Assembly (NCBI GenBank): GCA_023627715.1
Contig: JAMAHW010000007.1
Span: forward strand, 620,001-684,000
Length of the DNA stretch: 64,000 bases
Direction: 5' to 3'
Source: Periconia sp. R9002
Taxonomy: Eukaryota > Ascomycota > Dothideomycetes > Pleosporales > Periconiaceae
The notes under the pieces are model-generated. The model worked only from the letters and a program-made list of their open reading frames with translations, did no database searches and was not told the DNA's origin. Shown here piece after piece: positions 1 to 10,821 of this stretch (its first letter is position 1; each line of letters starts with the position of its first letter). The translations under genes and the position numbers were made by a program.

Positions 1-574
1 GTGTCTCCCCGCACTCTTTGCACGCTCGAGTGACGGAAAAGAGACAATGATCGGTCTGCCTACGCTCGACCTGGACATCGCCAATAGGCAGAAGTCTGGT
101 GAGACTTTATGCGACTGGCAAGTACGGTACAAGAATATCGATTTGGAAGAAAGATCCATCTCTGATGTAATTGTTCCGGGTATTACCAAAGACGTTGCTT
201 TTGCAGCTGCTGCGACAAAAAGATCAGAGAGGCGAAATGCTAAGAAACTCAAACGTGAGAAAGCAAAAGTGCTGGAAGAGCACTTTGAACGCCAACCAAG
301 GCTGGAACCTGAGTCGTGGCAAAAAGAGAAGAACATCTCTAAGCCCAGAAAACCCCAGGTACAAGGAAAGGGTGGCGATGCTCAAAGATCTGGTGATCAG
401 CTAGATGACTCCAGTGAGCTAGGTCACCAGAATAAGCTCAAGCAGTTGATCAGGAAGCTCGCGGTTATCGACACGAGTGCCTTGAAAATCGATGACGTGC
501 AGGATTCCAGCGAAGTGTTGGACAGGATCCTGTGGGGGAAAGAGGGTACTAAGTCGGAAGAAGACAAAAAATGA
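1..574 (+). CDS. 3' part of an unrecognised gene (partial at left edge)
   Basis: The frame is open from base 2 to the stop at 572-574, so this is probably the C-terminal part of a longer protein. A Met at 47 is only the first in-window ATG. About 190 residues are visible. They contain a lysine/arginine-rich stretch (ERRNAKKLKREKAK, roughly residues 60-75 after the Met), which could be a nuclear or nucleolar signal or an RNA-binding patch. A charged, probably disordered middle and an acidic C-terminus ending in EEDKK follow. I recognise no domain and assign no function. An acceptor just before the Met cannot be excluded. The 3' flank is AT-rich with TTAAATAT-type runs, as expected for a fungal 3' UTR. 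Confidence 0.6.
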   Translation, partial: CLPALFARSSDGKETMIGLPTLDLDIANRQKSGETLCDWQVRYKNIDLEERSISDVIVPGITKDVAFAAAATKRSERRNAKKLKREKAKVLEEHFERQPRLEPESWQKEKNISKPRKPQVQGKGGDAQRSGDQLDDSSELGHQNKLKQLIRKLAVIDTSALKIDDVQDSSEVLDRILWGKEGTKSEEDKK

Positions 575-986
575 GATGCAGCCGGTTGCTAAGGAGCGAA
601 GATTCGGGGAATCGTCTTCATCTTGTTCCTGTATTTGTATTAAAATTTTCATGTGCATTAAATATCAAGGTCTTTCAAAGAGCGCTGGATTTCCAAGATT
701 GTTTCATTCAAAGTCCTGGGCCAATACACCCTCCCAGACAATTATGTGTATCATACAACATGCTGAAGGCTCGCGGGGATGTATACTTTCTCATTTAACA
801 CCAATAGCTCGGTAGTCTAACGACGCAGTAAAAAATGTCGATACAGTTCGTCAAGAGCACATTAACATGACTCCAAAAAATAGATGTTGGTAGCAGACGC
901 AGTCGAAAATAGGCAGGATGCTCATTACAGTAGTGTCCATCTTCTTTAACTTCTTTGAACAACGAAGGAAAAAGCAAAAAGAATCA
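575..986. other. Intergenic gap: 3' flank of partial gene and tRNA trailer
   Basis: No gene is seen here. It holds the presumed 3' UTR of the left-edge gene and, at its right end, the trailer of the minus-strand tRNA. On the minus strand the tRNA is followed by only mixed A/T runs, not a clear T-tract terminator. Confidence 0.5.
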
Positions 987-1091
987 AGGACTGAACCGGA
1001 GTCGAACCGGTGACTTCGGGAAGGCGGTTTTGGATGTTGTGCTTCACACAACCCACTGCAGTCCTACACTCTACCACTGAGTTACCAGTCC
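987..1091 (-). tRNA. tRNA-Cys(GCA) with a 33-nt intron
   Basis: Read on the minus strand, a full cloverleaf folds. The 7-bp acceptor pairs GGACTGG with TCAGTCC, followed by discriminator T. The D arm is ACTC/AGTGGTA/GAGT. The anticodon loop gives GCA at 1059-1057. The variable loop is 5 nt (AAGTC). The T arm is ACCGG-TTCGACT-CCGGT. The 105-nt gene only folds normally if 1023-1055 is removed. That places an intron at the canonical site, one base 3' of the anticodon (after position 37). The intron contains its own hairpin (GTTGTG/CACAAC). One anticodon-stem pair (A28-C42) is mismatched. T33 before GCA and the matching stems make cysteine the only good reading. Confidence 0.9.
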
Positions 1092-2228
1092 ACTTGACAT
1101 TTTGATTATTCTCAATCATAAACTCAATATATACTATAAAATCAACTGAGGAGGAATTTCGAAACCGACAAAAGCGAAGCCGAGCAGCTGAACAAAGGGA
1201 AATAGATGTCGGAGTGGGGCTCGGTGAGGGGGGAAGCCCGAGATTACGTTGGTGTGGGTGGGGCTTAGCTAGCTACCTAGGCTTGGTCTTTTCTGGACTA
1301 CGTCTTAGGATGGATTGGGTTTGGTATGTACTTAACGATGTAAGGGAGAGATTCGGGGAATGGATTCTTAGAGTATGAATCACCGTTTACTTGTTCGGGA
1401 TGAAGATACTATAGGGAGAGAAACTGGGGGCGATTCAGAGCATGGACTCTTTGAATTATTGGTATCGATATTGATACAATCATTTGGTGATACAATCATT
1501 TGTAAGACCCTCGTATTGTCTACCTGGGTAACTATATGCAGCTGGAACGAACGAACCCTTAATAACAGATTTTAAAAGAGAAAAAAATAACGGATTATCA
1601 TATTCATCCCTCGGAAACAGTCAAGTAATGTTTTTTTCCGTGTTGTAGATCTGCTCGAGTTGGCAGAGACTTGAAAAGGGGATGGAGATTGAGAGTGACA
1701 TATGCCGCCATTTACTTTCTATTTCTATTCCACACAGAGAACGTTGATATACGTACAATATACGTACAATACATGGTGAGTATATAGGCATGTATGGTGC
1801 TACGACGTGCACTTGACGATTTTTTTGCTAAAAAAAATGTGAATCTCTAGAGCGTGATAGCATCGTTGGGTGGAATTCTTCCTTTCGTGAAAATAGCAAG
1901 AAGACGAGGATACGCCAAGTTAGGTAAGAAATTAATAGAGAATTTATCGGTAGTGATTTTTGCAAGTGGAAGGGTACATGAGATACCAATTAAATTGCGT
2001 ACAACTACAAAAACGACTACATTTGGAGCCATGTACAAGGGGCAATTCCCCCTCTCGCTGCAAACCCTCCCCCTTCTTTTTCAGCTCATATTTTGACAAT
2101 CCACGAGTCCAAGGATGTACTAATCTCCCAAAAGTTATTCTGCTTCTCAACTTTATATGATATTTCAATCAATTGCTTTCCACCCTCAGTGGCTTGTTGC
2201 ATGCGTGCATGATGTCAAAGCTGCGCGA
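1092..2228. other. Intergenic gap between tRNA-Cys and small mitochondrial-type gene
   Basis: No coding region is supported. The longest open frames (60-80 codons) have no recognisable domain and run both ways. The sequence is AT-leaning with short direct repeats, such as the ACGTACAATATACGTACAAT pair near 1750-1771. The tRNA promoter elements are internal to the gene, so nothing is needed here for its expression. Confidence 0.5.
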
Positions 2229-2761
2229 TCATGGTTTCTGTCCAGAAACTTTCTTTGATTCATCCTGCAACTTCTTGATGTGCTCCTGGGTGTCCTTTGC
2301 CTCGCCGCGATCGGCTTTGACCTGCATCGCACATAATCGTTAGCAAAGTTACTCTCTTTGACCTCATTTGCATTTCACACTGCTCCCTCCATGGGTAGAA
2401 ATAGCTGGTTAAAACGTACGATGCTTTCGCTGTCGCTGGCTAAGCCCTCTTCCCAGTGTCCTTTCCCTTCCTGCTGCTTCCTCAATTGCTCCAATTTGAG
2501 TTGCTCGGCTTCATCCGCGCGGTGTTCGTAGTCTGCATGGCCAAATTGTCAGCATATGTGGGAACTATGGTTCCATGGTCCGGAAGACATGGAAGAAATG
2601 GCATGAGAGCCCAAAAGCGGAGTACTCGGTCGGGATAGCTTACGTAGCTTGGACTCCTTCCCTGAAGCGCGCACAGCAGAGTTGTGGAAAGCGGCGCGCT
2701 GGGCGAAGGATGAGGCGGAAAAGGGAGCGCGACGAGCAGCTAGGGCACGGAAAGCAGACAT
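2229..2761 (-). CDS. Small conserved protein with a mitochondrial-type presequence
   Basis: Three exons join cleanly: 2761-2644, 2532-2420 and 2321-2229, with donors GTAAGC and GTACGT and GCAG acceptors. The predicted protein has 107 residues. The first ~33 residues are rich in Ala, Arg and Ser with no acidic residue (MSAFRALAARRAPFSASSFA at the start), typical of a mitochondrial presequence, with a likely cleavage near RASG. The rest is hydrophilic and helical, containing the block KGHWEEGLASDSES and ending in a Lys/Gln/Glu-rich segment. It looks like a small soluble matrix or inner-membrane-associated protein. Its size and charge recall ATPase-inhibitor-like proteins, but I see no diagnostic motif and do not assign that function. 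No single unspliced frame gives this product, so a simple ORF caller would miss it. Confidence 0.75.
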
Positions 2762-5700
2762 ATTGAAAGAGTCGCGGGAGTTCGTGTCGGAGAATGTGAA
2801 AAAATCGAGGTGTCTTCGAGATTGGAGGGACCGGTTCGAGTGAGAAGTGTAAGGTTTAGCTACCCTGGTGTTTAGGCGTTAATCGAAGTGATGTTTGGTA
2901 AACCTCAGGTGTAAGGGGTGATCAATTCTCTCCTCCATCAATTGGCTGTCGATGATGAAGTTGAGGGGTAGAAATGACATGCGGAGCTCGGGTAAGGATG
3001 AAGGAACCACGACGTGTTGTACAGCAGCGAAGAGGAAACGGAACTGGAAGGAAGGGAAAATAAACTTCTCATGACTGACCTGAAACGACTTTTCTGGGAT
3101 GATACGAGCAATCTGGATGGATGGAGAAAAGGGAATCTGAAATGAAGACGGGCAGGGAGAGAGACAGATCTCGAAAGCTCTAAGCTACATCTGATCGATC
3201 CTCTTGTCCTCGGCAAATGTTCAACGCATGCTTGTGACATCATCGGCCAAATGCAGCGCCAAGACCGATCACCATTACGTAGAGAGCATTGGCTTCCCTC
3301 CCATTCGACACAAATCCGTTCCAATTGAGCCAGTCTAGAGTAGTGGTGAGATCGAGAACCGCTACCATTCATCTTTGGGTGGTTGGGTTGGGTCCAGCCT
3401 CTTCGTTCCCCTCTCATTCTCGAAGGCAGGGCTGGGTGGAATCTGCATGGTACACGCATGGGGGCTCACTGCCCGCTGCGCCCAGGGAATAGATACCTAG
3501 GCACAGGCAGGTACCAGGCATGGCCGTTGAATTATCATTATCGTACCTTACTTAGCGTTCCGTGGGGTAAAAAAAGCAACGTCGGACAGCAATTGGTTTC
3601 CACGGCAGCTCTGACGACAACCACTCGTTCCACAGATGAAGTACGCAACACGAGCGCAAACTGACAACACACATGCACAAATACATGCAGAACAATAATT
3701 AGTCGGGCGACCAAACAAGGAGGCTGAGGATAAACAAGCTCAACATGTCATCTTATTAATTCTCCCCTCTCATCAAGCATTACGGTAACAGCACCGCCAC
3801 ACCGCCTCATCCACCAACAGTGCACACTGCACAGGTACCAAGTACATGCGGCTGTGCAATCAATCATCCCCGCGTCGTATTCGCAAGTCCATGCATGCAA
3901 TGCATGACGAAAAGTCCGTCAAAAGTACGAAGAGCGCAAAGCCCGTCTCCGTTATTGTTCGTCGAGTTGAGCTCCGAAAAAAGGCACAGGCCTTCCTTTT
4001 CCCGAGCTGCGCGCGTGACTTCGCTTCGGTTTCGCTTCGGCTGAGAGAGAGAAAGAGAGAGGGCAAGTGTCAGGTGTACGCTATCCGTTGCGCAGATTTC
4101 GTGTTGTGAAACGGTATGTAGGTTGACAGATTGGAGAGACGGGAAGAGGTGGGACGAAGGACACGGGGATGGTAGAACGACTGTTCAAACGGAAACGGAG
4201 TGAAGTGCTGTTGCAGAATTCGACGAACGAGAGTGATGGAGGAAAACAACAGCAACCGCATCCCTTCATATGAGGGCATTTTTTTCATGATACACGCATG
4301 CATGCAATGCTAATCCATCGTACCGTATGTTGTTGTACACATCTGTTATACACATTCTCTAGCCTTAGTTGATTGCAGCACAACAGCGGCTATTTAAAGG
4401 ACGAGATGGTGAAAGTAAGTATGCAACGGGACACAACTTTCCAAAAAGACCACACCAACACCAGTCCACACCCCCTCGTCCGCCATCAATAGCCATGCCG
4501 TCGTGGTCGAAAAGTGGACCAGTGACTCCCCAGCGACCTGGACGTCTTCCCACGTCTCCAAAATATATCCGCCCGGCCGCCCCGCAACAGCGCTGAAACA
4601 CTCCCGAAGCGCGCGCATCATCCACCCAACCCATTCTTTCGAACCCTCAACCCCGTCCCTCGTCTTCCCGCCCCGGCGCTGTTTTGCTTGGTCAATTACT
4701 CGCTCAGATTGTGAGACGTGGAGCCGGCGATCGGGTTGGGCGAACAGATCTTGGGATCTAAGGATGGAGGAGGGGTCGTGTGTTTGTGTGCAGGTGGACA
4801 AGATGCGGTGAGGGGTAGCGTCTCTTGTGTGCCTACGAGTTTCAAAGTTGGGGGAGAGGGGAGGGAGGGTTGGTTCGTCTTTTTGAAGTAATTCCAAAGA
4901 GTAGATGTTGTCCTTGATAGGTATGTAGGTAGTACAAGGGAGAAGAGAGGTTTGATGGATGGATATGAAATTTCACTGCCTGTGCGAACAACGACAGCTA
5001 AAAGAGATGCATAGTGAAGAGGAAGACAAGACGCAGGCTTGCATTTATGTACAAAGAGAAATGACTTGAAATACAACTCCCCCTCGACTGAAGATAAATG
5101 CAGAACGAGGAATGAAACAGAACGACGACAAGGCTAGCTCGAGAGCGACCGAGAGAATATGACATCCCAAAAGCAGAACGACAGGCGCTAACGATGGCTC
5201 AAAGAACAACCCTCTTTTTTTGACATTCGTCAGGGTGTATAAATGGTGTGTAAGTGCAAGCTATAACTCCTCATACATGAAGAAGATGGAGGAGAAAGGA
5301 AAAAGAGATAGACAAACAGACGGGAGAAGGGATAACAATCGCAAAACGCAACGCGAGTGACGTGAATCATCCCAACAGCCGTACAGGTAGTAATCCAAAG
5401 GAGACAAATAGCAATGCACCCGCGAAACCCAGCCAAATGTACCCGACCGTCCCATGGACCAAACACACAACACCGCTGCTTTGCTGCAACACCAATAAAC
5501 TGTACCGCGCCGTATGTGGTATACCAGCTAGACCCAAACCCCCCAAAACCCGCCAGAGCCGACACAAAAGAAATCTACCCATGAAAAGGCCCCATGACGG
5601 ATGCATGAAGACCGGGTGAGCAAATAAGTAATGGTAAAACAGCTGACCGGCACAGAACACCTTACTCTGTGAACCGAGATTTTTCTTTTAGTAAAAATGA

Positions 5701-6089
5701 AAAAGTCTTTAAGCGTCGAGAATGAGAAACCCAAAAAAGATGCGAAAGACCCCAAAAATGATAAACACCAATGTGTGCAAAGTGTCGCCGTGATATGCCG
5801 TAAAACGCGCTAGAAGACATGAGACCAACAGAGCGCTCTATCCGAAATGATGTTATTTTCGCTTTGTTGCAACGCCGTCGCCGGAACCGAGTGGTATACC
5901 CAAAATGTCGAGTAAGACAGATATCGTAGATTTGTACATGGGGAATCGATAGTATAGACGTATGATCCTCCGGAGGATATCGAAGTGAAGAATAATTAGA
6001 TCATCTAAGGGTAGCCACTAGCCAGCAACAAAAAAAAACACGCCGCAATGCCATCAGGATAGGCCGCCTGGTCTCGCGCCTGCCAGCCA
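2762..6089. other. 3.3-kb intergenic region
   Basis: The left end is the promoter side of the small mitochondrial-type gene. The right end is the 3' side of the next minus-strand gene. I find no convincing gene. Open frames of up to 173 codons (for example minus 2938-3459) are low-complexity Ser/Arg/His-rich translations without domains. Short features include palindromic GCATGCATGCAATGC near 4297 and AT-rich sequence with several TATATA-like sites around 5060-5250. Part of this may be long UTR. Confidence 0.45.
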
Positions 6090-6737
6090 TTACCAGCGGC
6101 GGAACTGCTGCTGCATCTGGCGGTTGGGAGACACAGATGGCGGTGGGCTGGCAACGGTGCGAGTCGAGGGGTCGACAATGGGGATGGCATTGCGGGTTCG
6201 CTGGGCTAGTGGCTGGTGAAGCTTCGTCTGCGAAGGGTTGGACTGGAAGCTGGCCGGGGTGTATGGGTTGGGGGCCGAAGAGAGAACAAACGAAGGCGTA
6301 GGTTGAAGCTGATGCTGCAGAGGGGATTGTTCGGGCGAGCCGCTCGACAACGATGAGCGATCAGACCCTGAGGAGTGAATGGATTGAAGCTGTTCATCAA
6401 GAGTCAGTGCCTGCTGGTGCGATGACACGGCCGGGTGGCAAATATCTTGCGGCGGCAGCGGAAGCGTCATGGCACTTACATCATCCTCGGTGAGCAAGTG
6501 GAATGGGCAGAAATTCTCATCGTCTTCGAGATCAAAGGACCTCGCAGCCTCAAAGTCGCGGCGGAAGGCAATGAGGGTGGGCGGTTCGACAAACTCTTTG
6601 GGAGTTCGCACTTGACGGAACTGCTTCTGCTGGTGCGCAGCCGACATGCGCGGTGCTCTCCGTGATCGGCCGCCGTGGTGGTTGTGGGGGTGAGGATTCA
6701 TGTGGGAAGTGTGATGTTGAGCACCGTAGCTAAACAT
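6090..6737 (-). CDS. Conserved fungal protein of unknown function, Ser/Pro/Gln-rich
   Basis: The single open frame encodes 215 residues. There is strong evidence for an in-frame 90-nt intron at 6479-6390: a GTAAGT donor, a CTGAC branch point and a CAG acceptor 13 nt further on. Splicing would join LLTEDD directly to LQSIHSSGSDRSSLSSGSPE and give a protein of about 185 residues. The N-terminus is His-rich. The middle (about residues 35-80) is the ordered-looking core, with RTPKEFVEPPTLIAFRRDFE and FDLEDDENFCPFHLLTEDD. The C-terminal half is disordered, with TRNAIPIVDPSTRT. The layout resembles a widespread filamentous-ascomycete family annotated only as hypothetical; this is from memory, not a search. 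No catalytic motif, signal peptide or membrane segment is seen. Confidence 0.78.
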   Translation of the reverse strand: MFSYGAQHHTSHMNPHPHNHHGGRSRRAPRMSAAHQQKQFRQVRTPKEFVEPPTLIAFRRDFEAARSFDLEDDENFCPFHLLTEDDVSAMTLPLPPQDICHPAVSSHQQALTLDEQLQSIHSSGSDRSSLSSGSPEQSPLQHQLQPTPSFVLSSAPNPYTPASFQSNPSQTKLHQPLAQRTRNAIPIVDPSTRTVASPPPSVSPNRQMQQQFRRW

Positions 6738-9109
6738 TATGGCAATCTATTGTGTCGAGATGATGGTTTGGTGGTGGGGTGAGGATGGGTGTGATGAAAG
6801 GCCGGGACAGCGGTGTATGGAATGCGGCCGATCAAAACAAAGGAGGGGGGGGCCAGATTGAGGAGTGAGTCGGATGAGGCGGCAGCGTAGTGGTACAAGA
6901 CAACGGTCGCGAGGAAGCGTGATATCGAAGCAAGGTAACGGTGGGATTGGATTACAGGTGGAGGAAGAAGGTGGAAGTGGAAGAGTGAATTGTGGTTGTA
7001 GTGTGTGAGAGATGAGATAAGTGGTGGAAGGATGGCAAAATGGTGATTGTGAAGGGTCGCGGGAAGGCGGGCGAGGGAAAAGCGAGGGAATGGCGCATTA
7101 ATTGAAGAGTGAGCGGTGGAGGCAAGCTAGCCGTCATTGGACGAGTGCGGTGGCAAAGACTAGCCGGGACGAGCGGTGCATGGATCGCCCTGGGGCTCCA
7201 ATCCCAACAGCCTTTCGTGTTGATAATGGCACGAATGAGCGTAGGGCTTTGCTCTGAGTGGTGGCGGCAGGCGGCCGGCCGCTGTACGTACAGTACCGGT
7301 AGGTAGCTGTACTGTAGGCTGTAGCTGTAGGTAGCTAGCTGCTGCTCTTTCAAAGACGATGGTTAGACTCTGGTGGGCGTCAAGGTACACTGTTCCGCGG
7401 TTGAGCCAGTCCGGCGGCCACCGAGAGCCCTCTCCTCTCCCCTCTCCCACGCTGCCGCGACACGACAAGTGAGCCGAACCGTACCATCGTCGAGTCCTGG
7501 TGCCACCGCCCAGTATCCCAACTCGAGTCTGTCGTCTGTAGCGCGCGCGCGCGCCCTGAAGCGGGTTCCATGGTTGAAGGTTTGATGAAACCCCCTTCTG
7601 GCTTCTCATCTCCTCTTGGGATCCACCCCATGGAGCCCATGCTCCCAAGGGGGGCGGAGTCAGGAGCCATGTCAAACACTTCATGCACGCCAGCCCGCCG
7701 GGCAAGGAAGCCCTTTAGCGGCTGCATCTCGCTCTCTCGTCGCCCTCAGTACTTTGTTGTCTGCTGCAGGTGCTGGCCTTGGCCGGGCATTTACCTACTG
7801 TACTGTACAAGCATGTACTGTTGTTGCATGGACCATTAGAGTAGGTGGGCTGGGACGTGGGCTGGGGGGTTGGTGGGATGCCATCGTGACCAGACCGCCT
7901 CGTCCATGGCTTGCCCGCTACTGTACAAGTAAGCACTGAGGAGAACGAGCCACCGCCGACCGACACACTCTCCCCCCGACAAACGTCTTCCCAGGTCTCG
8001 TCATCACCACCCCACCTTCTCCTACCGTAGGTACTGTAGTGTACTGCAGTCGGGTACCTTTAGTCGTGTATAGTCCTGTACAGCATCCTCAACCTCACCG
8101 ACATGCAATTGCCCCTTCCTTGCCGTGCTTGCGCATGTCGCGGCTCTTACCATACCTCCGGCCATTTCAGGTACGGCGCCTGTTTTTTGAGAGAAGCCCG
8201 CTGTCCGAGCCCGAGATAGGACGGCCAGAGTGCGCTAGAGGCTGCACTGCAGTCCAGTCCAGTACACCACTTTCGCCAACAACTGCCAGCAAAGCAGGGA
8301 CTCGTCCCCATCTGATCTGCACTCCTCCAGTCTCCAGCCACTGTGTGTGTGTGTGTGCTGCTGACTGACCGAGGTCACTTGCTGCATTCCTCCGCTGTAC
8401 CTAGCTCATTCAGGGATGCATGGTGCGCAGAAAGGATCCCCTTTCCTGTGCAACTCTTGTTCAAACATCTGCTCCATCCACGCATGACCGCCACCACCGG
8501 GAGAGGGCACTTGCTTCCTTGTCCCATAATTAGCTCTCCTATCACCACCCCTCCCTCGCCTGTCCACACTCTCACCACCATTCAACGCTCTTGCGCATGA
8601 TATCGTGCGTGGCTTTGTCGCCTATCCGTCTCCCCACTCCCTGCGCCGAGGATGAGGTGACAATCTATGTGAGATATCGGCGAATTTCCCCCACCATCCA
8701 ATGCTCATCTCACCTCCCCATAATGTACCGTATTTTGCTATGCACCACTCGAGCCTTTGAGTGCACCCGTAAGCTGCGTTTGCATCCAAGTGCTGATTTT
8801 CCTTCTCCCCGTGGTCAGCACCCAAATTAACGGGCTGCATGTTTTGCTCCCGCCCACATCATCATGGTGCAAATCTCAGTCGGTTGTCTCATAAAACTCT
8901 ATCTATGCCTGTCCTAGCGCATCATATGCTTTATACCCAAATCAAACCAAATCGACCTCCCTGAGCTTCATCGTGAAAGCCAACGTTGAACTTCTCCTTA
9001 CGCCTGCGTCTCCCACCAACCTTGCTGCATACTGCATTCCTCATTTACCATCACAACCAGATCCAGAAGCCTTATCCGACACGCCTTTGCATATTAAATA
9101 AATCTTGTG
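6738..9109. other. 2.4-kb intergenic region with clustered GTACTGTAC-like motifs
   Basis: This lies upstream of the minus-strand unknown gene and downstream of cyclin C. No gene is supported: frames of 100-180 codons here are low-complexity and overlap on both strands. It contains repeated short palindromic motifs built on GTAC/ACTGTAC (7284-7296, 7309-7316, 7797-7822, 7917-7929, 8030-8047), a GT microsatellite near 8342-8357 and an alternating GC tract near 7541-7554. This is consistent with a long promoter and 5' UTR region. Confidence 0.5.
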
Positions 9110-10117
9110 TTATTTGTCCAACCCCCGTGCCTTTACGAACCTCGCAATCTGATCCTTGCACGTCCTGTCACTGTAAGATTCCCAAATCTCGTAGAGCGAT
9201 ATGAGTTCCTGGGTGCATTCGACGACGGCCTCAATATCGATGCTGCTTTCTGCCAGCCAGTCCACGAGCTTCTGCACCCGGTTCTGTGTCCCTTGGCCCG
9301 CGCCGCCGCGCGCATTCCCAAGCGCTTGTAATGCATTGGCAACCCCTGCAGCGTGCACCTGAAGCCCACCTTGCGTCGGCTTGAGTACAACGGCCAGGAA
9401 CATGGCGGTGACGGCTATCACATGAGGGGCATGGCTGAGGGGGAGATCAGTCAAGTAGTGGTCGTTTATAACGGACCATGCGAGAGCGTTTTCCTCCTGC
9501 GTCAGTTGGAACTGGTTCTGCAGCTCAGTAAGGCTCCGATACGGGTGGTGTATGATCAGCTGCGAGTTCATTTCAGATATCAATGTGAACTCGCACTCTC
9601 CTATCTTGGATATGTCGTTGAAGGACGTGTCTGTCGTTTCTCTTAGATTGTGTAGCTTTTTGGGGGAGGAAAGAGACATTTCGAGACCGCGTACACATAC
9701 CCCAACAGTGCCGGGCTTCCGCCAGTACCATTCTAATGTGCTGTGGACACTCCTCCATCTTGCATGCTAAATACAAAGCTGTTGCAAGTACTAATGCTGG
9801 ATTCGTCCTTCTTATCTCTACTTTCAAGTAAAATCGGCGCACGTAGACTTGGGCCGTGGCCAATGCCTGTTGTCGTATGCCCAGCGGCCTAGCCATCTTG
9901 GAGAGTTCTGGAAGATCCGGATTAGATGAGTCCTAGCAGTGTAATAGAGATACCTACGATGAGAGAAGTATATGCTGAGAAGTCGACGATCGGGAAGCGG
10001 ATATGTGTTGACCAGATTCCTGTCCGACTCTTCTAGCTTTTTCCGTTCTGTCGCTAGTTGCTGCTTCGTGAAGGTCCAGAACTTCCGTTGCGTGGACTCC
10101 CAATAGCTGGATGCCAT
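9110..10117 (-). CDS. SSN8: Cyclin C, CDK8-module subunit of Mediator
   Basis: Exons are 10117-9958, 9907-9701 and about 9639-9110. The first intron (GTAGGT donor, 50 nt) is secure. The acceptor of the second could be at 9640 or about 9 nt further downstream. The protein (about 298 residues) has the cyclin C signature: [10 protein letters not shown] near the N-terminus, the cyclin-box segment [17 protein letters not shown], then [15 protein letters not shown], and in the second cyclin fold [20 protein letters not shown] and [11 protein letters not shown]. By family knowledge it pairs with the Cdk8/Srb10 kinase and regulates RNA polymerase II transcription in the nucleus. The start at 10117 gives the usual MA-N-YW-S N-terminus. 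It shares a 704-bp upstream region with the divergent carrier gene. Confidence 0.95.
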
Positions 10118-10821
10118 GATTTGAATCGGCTGAATATGAGTTCGATACCTATGTACGTCTCAAGAGTTTGCTTCGAGTGAACTGACGGGATAGGACCAGA
10201 GTATCGGGCTAGGAGCTGAGCCGGGGGAATGTTGCTGGTACAGTCTTATTATATTTGGAGCTGGGTTTATTCAGAGTAATCGTCACCGCATTTTTGCGGT
10301 GTGTATATGTCACTTTGAGATGGTGTATCCTTTGTTTCTTAAAAAAGTATGTATGAAGGAAGTGACACGGGAAATCCGAAAGAGGCAGGATGCTCGGATG
10401 GATGACAAAAGCCCGCTGTGTGAGTGCTGTTAGATTTTGGCAGGATGCTGCTCAGTCGTCAGATATATAGGTAAACAATAGATAAAGAAAAGGAAAGTTG
10501 ACACCGAATATCTACATACATGCACGTGTGTCCATACCTGTTGTAGTGTGCCGCGCGGTTGTGCCTGCTACCATCCATCCAGTTATCCCCCAATGTTGCC
10601 GAGCCAGTCAGAGCTAGCCTATTTCAGATTTGAGGTGGACAACATCATAGCTCGGCGCGCCCCGCTACCTTTCATCGTCCCCACGAGTCCGCGAAGATCC
10701 TTTTCCAACACGACGTCCCTCTATCCTCGTTCCTCCGCCAATTCATCTCTCCCCTAATCGAGCGCCCGATTTCCCTGCGACTCGACCCTTTCAGCCATGC
10801 TCGACCTCAGATAACACAACG
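10118..10821. promoter_or_regulatory. 704-bp divergent intergenic region between cyclin C and the EF-hand carrier
   Basis: The two flanking genes start at its ends and point away from each other, so both promoters must lie here or overlap the UTRs. The right half (10660-10820) is pyrimidine-rich, as is common just upstream of fungal start codons. The short frame at 10548-10757 has no recognisable domain. Confidence 0.55.

Noticed and set aside
2938..3459. 173-codon minus-strand frame
   Set aside because: Ser/Arg/His-rich low-complexity translation, overlapped by frames on the other strand, no splice or domain support.
7160..7705. 181-codon minus-strand frame
   Set aside because: Overlaps motif-rich promoter-like DNA and an opposite-strand frame; no domain.
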